Origin: Tilletiopsis washingtonensis
Taxonomy: Eukaryota > Basidiomycota > Exobasidiomycetes > Entylomatales
Length of the DNA: 64,000 bases
Assembly (NCBI RefSeq): GCF_003144115.1
Contig: NW_020312025.1
Span: 7,461-71,460 of the forward strand
Direction: 5' to 3'
Position numbers and translations under genes: made by a program. This document shows, piece by piece, positions 58,967 to 64,000 of the stretch; position 1 is the first letter of the stretch, and every line of letters starts with the position of its first letter. The notes beneath the pieces are model-generated. The model was not told the DNA's origin. It searched no databases and worked only from the letters and a program-made list of their open reading frames with translations.

Positions 58967-59823
58967 TCAGGTGAAGACTGCCGCCCAGACATCCATGCAG
59001 GCGATGCTCTTCGTCCTCTCGCAGGCGGCCGTCAGCGCATCAGAGTGCGTCTGCATGAGGGGCGTCTCGCCACGCAGCGCTCGCCCTGCTGCCGCCTCCC
59101 ACTCGCCGTCGCGGAGGCTGGGCTGGGCAAGGGTCTCTTCGTGGCTGAGGGTCCAGCCGGCTTGCTCTGCCAGTCTTCGCAGCACGGCCGGCGAGACCGG
59201 GCAGCGGACATTGGCCTCGCTGTCTGGCCCGACGTCGAGCGACTGCGTGAGCACGGAGAGGAGATGCGGCAGGGCGTCGAGGTGGCCGATCGAGAGGCTC
59301 CACTCTGCGAGCGCGAGGTGCCGCACTCCGGCCTTGCGCAGCGCCACGAACGTGTCCAAAATAGCCGCTTGGCTCGGAAAGTACCAGAGCGAGTGGGAGA
59401 GCACGGCTGTGGCGAACTTCAGCGGCGTGCTGGCGAGGTAAGACGGCGCATCTGAGTGTTCAAAGGTGACACGCGCGCCAAGGGGCGAGGCAAGCAGGCA
59501 CGCTTGCGCCTCTGCCAGCGTAAAAGGCGCCCCTGCGAGGGCATGCGTCAAGTAGGCGCCCGAGAGCATGCGACACAATCCAGCTCACCGTAGTCTGGCG
59601 GCCCCGGGTCGACACCGACGACCTCGCCCTGCTGCAGGCCGGCCAAGGCGGCGGTCTGGTCGCCCTGCCCGCAGCCGATATCGACACAGCGCGCGCTGAA
59701 GTCGGCGCCGCCCCTCTGCCATGCGGCGATGAGGTTGAGGCGGTGGTCGATCTGCTCGATCTGCGACGGCAGGCCGCCCGGCGGGACGGCGAGCTCCTTG
59801 GCGATGTCTGCGGCGTTGCCCAT
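58967..59823 (-). CDS. Class I SAM-dependent methyltransferase, substrate unknown
   Basis: Two exons: 59589-59823 and 58967-59532 with a 56-bp phase-1 intron; 266 residues. Motif I is clear: CVDIGCGQGDQTAALAGL (about 46-63), followed by GEVVGVDPGPPDYGAP (motif II region). Later strands fit the Rossmann-like fold: LKFATAVLSHSLWYFPSQ (motif IV area), VALRKAGVRHLALAEWSL and the C-terminal RTKSIACMDVWAAVF. No signal peptide or membrane segment. The N-terminus (LPSQIEQIDHRLNLIAAW) resembles small fungal methyltransferases acting on metabolites. I do not recognise the specific substrate. It converges on CDC48 with a 151-bp gap and lies head-to-tail with GDB1. Confidence 0.8.
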
Positions 59824-60081
59824 GCTTGTGTGATGGACGCTCGAATGGCAGCGGCGCTGTGCCCGCCTTTTGACCGCTCGCCCCGGGCGCCCCGCGTGGT
59901 GCGCCGCGTGCTCTGTCCCAGCGGCTTCCGCGGCGCGTCACGACGAGTCACGGGTCACCGCGCCTGTCAGCTGGCGGGACATACCTCTCCTGCTCCGGCA
60001 TCGTCGACGCCGGACGGAGCAGCACACAACGGGACGGAAGAGGAGACAGGTATCCATCACATCGCATTCCAGGGTTCTGAG

Positions 60082-63000
60082 TTACTTGGCCGCCTGGCGG
60101 CTGCTCATCTCCTCGAGCGCGTCGAGCAGGCACGACGCCGACCAGGCCTGCGTCTGGCAGGAGTCGGCGCACTCGCGTCCGTTCTGGTTCGTCAGCTCCG
60201 GCAGGCCGGCCCACGGCGAGTCGCGGATGTAGCGGCGGTGCGCCGTGGTGAGCGACATGACGCGGTGGAACGTGTCGCTGGAGCTCGTCTTGCCCGCGCC
60301 GGCTTGCGTGTCGAAGATGATGAGGGCACGCAGGAAGAAGCCGACGGGCCACACCCACGGCGGACCTGGAGGAGCAGATGGTCAGCTACAGTCTCTGAGG
60401 CGCAAGCCGGCAGACGCACCTTCGTGGTAGTTGTGGCCCTGTGCGACGTAGAAGTCCGTCGAGTCGTCGGCGTTGTTGTAGTCCGGGCGGAAGTTGCTGT
60501 CGCTGGGGTCGAGCGTGCGCATGCCGAGCACGTCGCGCAGCACATTGTCCGCCGCCTGCAGCGCCGTGAGGGCGCGCGTGGGCGTGAAGAGCTCGGGCGC
60601 GACACACATGGCGATCGGCACGTTGCCGCGCAGCTGGTAGTCGGACCACTCGCGGCCCTTGCCCGAGCCGAACACATCCTTGTAGATGCCGCGGCGGTTG
60701 ACGAGGCCAGAGTCGACGCGGAAGTCGGCATCCTCGGCGGGGTCGAGCGGCACCCAGTAGCACTTCTCGAACGACGCCTGGATCTTGTCGGCCCACTCCT
60801 TGTAGGTGACGAGCGTCTTCTTGCCGCCGATGACGGCCTCGACGCCCTTGGCAGGCCAGCGGCCCTTTGCGGCCAGGCCGGCGACCCAGCTCAGCGTGCT
60901 CTTCGTGAGGCCCGTGATCTCGACTGCGGCGCCGTCGCGCGGCGTGCCCGGGAAGCCACGGTTGCCCGCCTTGGTCGAGCTGCCGTTCTTGTCCTGCCAC
61001 GTGCCGCAGTTCCACTCGTTGCCGCCGAAGATGATGCCCGTGCTCCAGTCGACCTCAATGTCGATGTTGAAGCCCTCGTCCTTCATGTGCTCGTCGATCT
61101 TCGGGCCGGCGTCGTGCTCGCGGAAGTGGATGCCGGCAGCGTGGCGCTGCAGAATCTCCTGGATGAGCTCGGCGACGGTGCTCTCGTGCGCAAACGCCTT
61201 GGGCGAGTCGACCTCGACAAACTCGTCATTGAGCGGGAAGCGGCGCTTGACCTTCTCCTGCAGCAGACTCTCGCCGCCCGGTACCATGCGCACGTAGTCC
61301 TGCACGTTCTGCGCGAAGAACCAGGCACCGTCACGGCAGTTGTAGCGCGGATTGCGCGTGCTGTTGAGCAAGTTCGGGATCATGCCGTGCTTGAGCGTGC
61401 AGCCGAAGGAGAGGATGTGCTCGCGTGCCGCTGCGTGCATCTCCGTTGTCAGGTACAGACCACGCAGAGAGATGAAGACGTCACGGCCCCACAGGCGTGC
61501 CCAGGACGCGGCGAAGAAGGGCAGACCAGCGGCCATCGAGGCGCTCGGGCGGTCGTGCCACAGAGAGGCCGACTTGACCTGGCCGTTCATCTGCACGGCG
61601 CAGAGCGCGAGCGCCTTGGTGAAGTCGTGGCCCTCGCGCACGAAAGGCGACATCTGAGCCAGCGCACGCTCCCTTGCGGCGGCATATGCCGTGTTGATGA
61701 TGAGCGAGAAGTACTTTGGCCGCATGAACGAGGGCACGCTCTTCTTGATTGCGTCGACGCGCTCCTTGAACCAAGCAGCGGGCTCGGCGAGGCGCGGGAA
61801 GATGCCGACCTGCCGCTCCAGGCGGGCGTGGACATGGTCCAGTGCCCAGGGGCCCTTGCGCAGGTGAGCGCAGATGGCGTGGCCCAGGTCATTGTGCCGC
61901 ATGACGTTGCGCAGCGGGCCCATCCAGCCCTCGAGACCGCAGTAGACGAGCTCGGCGTGGCCGGGCACCTTGTACGTGCCGTCGTCACCGCCCGTCACGT
62001 CGCGCTCCTCGCCGTCGGCGCGGTAGAGGATCACGTTGAGGTCGGAAAGGTCGAGCTCGGCCATAGCCTCATCGGCGCCAGTCGAGCACAGAGTGTCGAG
62101 CTCGGCGCCGAGGCCGTCCATCCACGTCTCGAAGAGCATGACACTGCCCGGCGGGAAGTGGTCGGGCACCACGAGCTCGGTGAACGTGCCGTCGTCGTCG
62201 CTGCCCTCGCGCAGCGGCGGCGCCGGAACATCGATGAGGCGCGACGGCAGACCGCGCAGCGTCTCGGCATCCTTGGGCGCCTCGCGCGAGGTGATCTCGA
62301 GCGTCTTGCCGAGGATGAAGCGCGCCTTTGTCCGGTTGAGCTTGATCGGATCGATGAAGCCGCGCTCGCCCGAGTGTGCCCGGAAGGCCGTGTGCGCAAT
62401 GACGAGGTAGCCGCGGTGCGTCTGCGGGTGCACGCGGTGCATCATGATGTAGTCGTTCTCCTGGTGAGCGTGGCCCTCGCTGTAGCCGCCCGAGACCATC
62501 TCGGCGTGCAGGTGGTTGAAGACGCGCTTGATGTACGAGATGCCGCTGTCCTCGACGCGCTCGACAAGCGCGTACTTGCGGTTCTCCTTGACGACGTCGA
62601 GCAGGCTCGGGTAAAGATCGTCGAAGCCCTTGGTCGAGCCGATGGCCGACCAGGAGAATGCGACGAGAGCGCCCATCGTGATGGCATCCTCGGCGGTGCG
62701 CTTGTGCGCCGGCGTCTCGTTGTCGTGCGTCAAGTCCATGAAGAGGGCGTGCGGGCTCGAGCCGAGCAGCGGGATGACGGTGCACGGCTGGCCAGCCTTG
62801 CCGCCGGGCACATCGACAGTGTCGGCGCGCGCAAGGCACGCCTCATCCATCGAGCCGACCGGCTTGTTGACGCCGAAGCGGTACAGCAGGCGGCTCTCCT
62901 CCTTCGGATCGCCAGCGTTGTCCATCTCGCGGATGAGCGAGTTGATGCCGAGCCGGCTGACGAAGTAGACGTCCATCTCTGCGCTGCCCGTGAAGAGCTC

Positions 63001-64000
63001 GGCGCAGACGTAGAGATTGGGGTTGACGCGGCGCGCCACGTCGAGGAAGTGCTCGCCGACGTGGATCGGCGTCGAGTGACAGTTGTCGATGCGGAAGCCG
63101 TCGAAGAGACCGGCGAGCGAGGCGCAGTACGCCTCCATGTGCTTCCACAGGAAGGGCGAGTCTGCCGGGCGCGCGCCGTAGCGCAGCTTCACGCAATCGC
63201 CCCAGGCGATGACCTCGCGCCGCAAGTACACGCGCGACTTGCTCGAGGCAAAGTCCGACAGCGGGTCGGCCGCCCAGATCCAGCCATTGTGCGCGAGCGC
63301 GAGCTGCTTGGCATCTGCGCCGCTCTTCTTCACCGCCGGGTGCTTGGGGTCAAGGCGCGTGAAGTACGGCTCGCAGAAGGGCAGGCTGAGGCATGCGCGT
63401 CAGTGCTTGCCCCGCTCAGACGCGCAGACACGACTCACTCCTTTGTGATCGGGCCCATCTTCGGGCCGCCAGCCTCAACGCGCATGTACGTCAAGCGTCC
63501 GCCGAGGTTCTCGATGATCGCCTTGGTGTCCTCGTCGTACAGCGCGTACAGCGGCGCGTTGATCTCGTCGAGCGCTGCCTTGAGCGCCGCCACCGCGTCG
63601 TCCTTGCCCTTGCCCTCGTTCTGCGCAAGCGTGCGCAGGATGGCCAGCGTCGTGGCGCCGTCGAGGTGCGTCGTGAAGCGCTCGCCGAGCGACATGCGAT
63701 TCCGCAGGGCGTGGCGCTGCAGCAGCGGCAGAGCGTCGGCGAGCGTCTTGCCACTCAGCGAGTCGTCGCCCAGCGAGTGCACCTGGCGCGACGAGGAGGC
63801 CTGGTCCCAGGCGCCAGCAAGCGCGCTTGTCTCGCCGGCAACGTCGACGACGTAGTACTGCCAGAGCTTGAGCGGGCCAAGCACCTCCTTCTTGACGCCC
63901 TCCATGATTGCAGTCACGTCGGCTGCGCTCTGCGGGTCTGTCGGCAGGCCGAACTCGGCCAGCCGGTTGGAGAAGTCCAGCAGCGCGCGGTCGAGCTCCT
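60082..64000 (-). CDS. GDB1: Glycogen debranching enzyme (N-terminus beyond right edge)
   Basis: Partial: exons 63439-64000 (continuing past the edge), 60420-63385 and 60082-60365, introns 53 and 54 bp; about 1270 residues visible of a family length near 1500. The GH13-type glucanotransferase half shows FDGFRIDNCHSTPIHVGE with the expected nucleophile Asp, and YVCAELFTGSAEMD with the acid/base Glu. The C-terminal amylo-1,6-glucosidase half has HDRPSASMAAGLPFFAASWA, LWGRDVFISLRGLYL, RNPRYNCRDGAWFFAQNVQD, IIFGGNEWNCGTWQDKNGS and KCYWVPLDPAED. It ends LLDALEEMSSRQAAK. Known role: one polypeptide moves maltosyl units and removes the alpha-1,6-linked glucose during glycogen breakdown in the cytosol. 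The opposite strand is also open for about 4 kb, which I attribute to codon bias. Confidence 0.95.

Noticed and set aside
59743-63855. A 1370-codon open frame on the + strand opposite GDB1
   Set aside because: It is an antisense shadow: GDB1 uses C/G-ending codons and avoids codons whose complements are stops. It crosses GDB1 introns and intergenic DNA without splice logic, and its product is Arg/Ala/Val-rich with no family motifs.

Overview
This window is nuclear DNA from a GC-rich fungus, most likely a basidiomycete and probably Ustilaginomycotina. The evidence is dense genes on both strands, many short introns (mostly 50-60 bp, GT...AG with gtgagt-like donors), pyrimidine-rich leaders ending in gccATG-type starts, and proteins of typical fungal families. 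The placement below phylum is inference. Nineteen protein-coding genes can be supported. I recognised no tRNA, rRNA, transposon, viral fossil, CRISPR array or biosynthetic cluster.

Layout, left to right: the 3' part of the sterol 3-keto reductase ERG27 (+); a 15-exon peroxisomal fatty-acyl ABC half transporter of the PXA/ABCD type (+); RXT3, a subunit of the Rpd3L histone deacetylase complex (-); an AGC protein kinase with a very long tail (-); cullin CUL3 (+); the G-patch splicing-type protein GPATCH1 (-); a serine-rich protein of unknown function (+); clathrin heavy chain CHC1 (-); a histidine-rich disordered protein (-); a Cdc14-like septation-initiation protein (-); ULA1, the regulatory half of the NEDD8 E1 (+); ribosomal protein RPS18 (+); a secreted CREG-like FMN-barrel protein (-); a membrane-anchored short-chain dehydrogenase (+); the Rho1 exchange factor ROM2 (+); the rRNA m5C methyltransferase NOP2 (-); the AAA ATPase CDC48 (+); a small SAM methyltransferase (-); and glycogen debranching enzyme GDB1 (-), which runs off the right edge.

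The genes are mostly independent housekeeping functions: ubiquitin/NEDD8 and protein turnover (CUL3, ULA1, CDC48), ribosome production (RPS18, NOP2), membrane traffic and cell wall signalling (CHC1, ROM2), lipid and carbon metabolism (ERG27, ABC transporter, SDR, GDB1), and RNA/chromatin (RXT3, GPATCH1). ULA1 activates the modifier that cullins such as CUL3 receive, so these two are functionally linked although 18 kb apart. Exon models were built by hand from splice signals, reading phase and family conservation. Every exon-exon join given keeps the reading frame. The weakest points are the N-termini of RXT3 and of the Cdc14-like gene. The most unusual structures are an 8-nt internal exon in the ABC transporter, a large insertion inside the AGC kinase domain, and three stop-free introns of length 3n. 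No clearly new multi-gene system was found.
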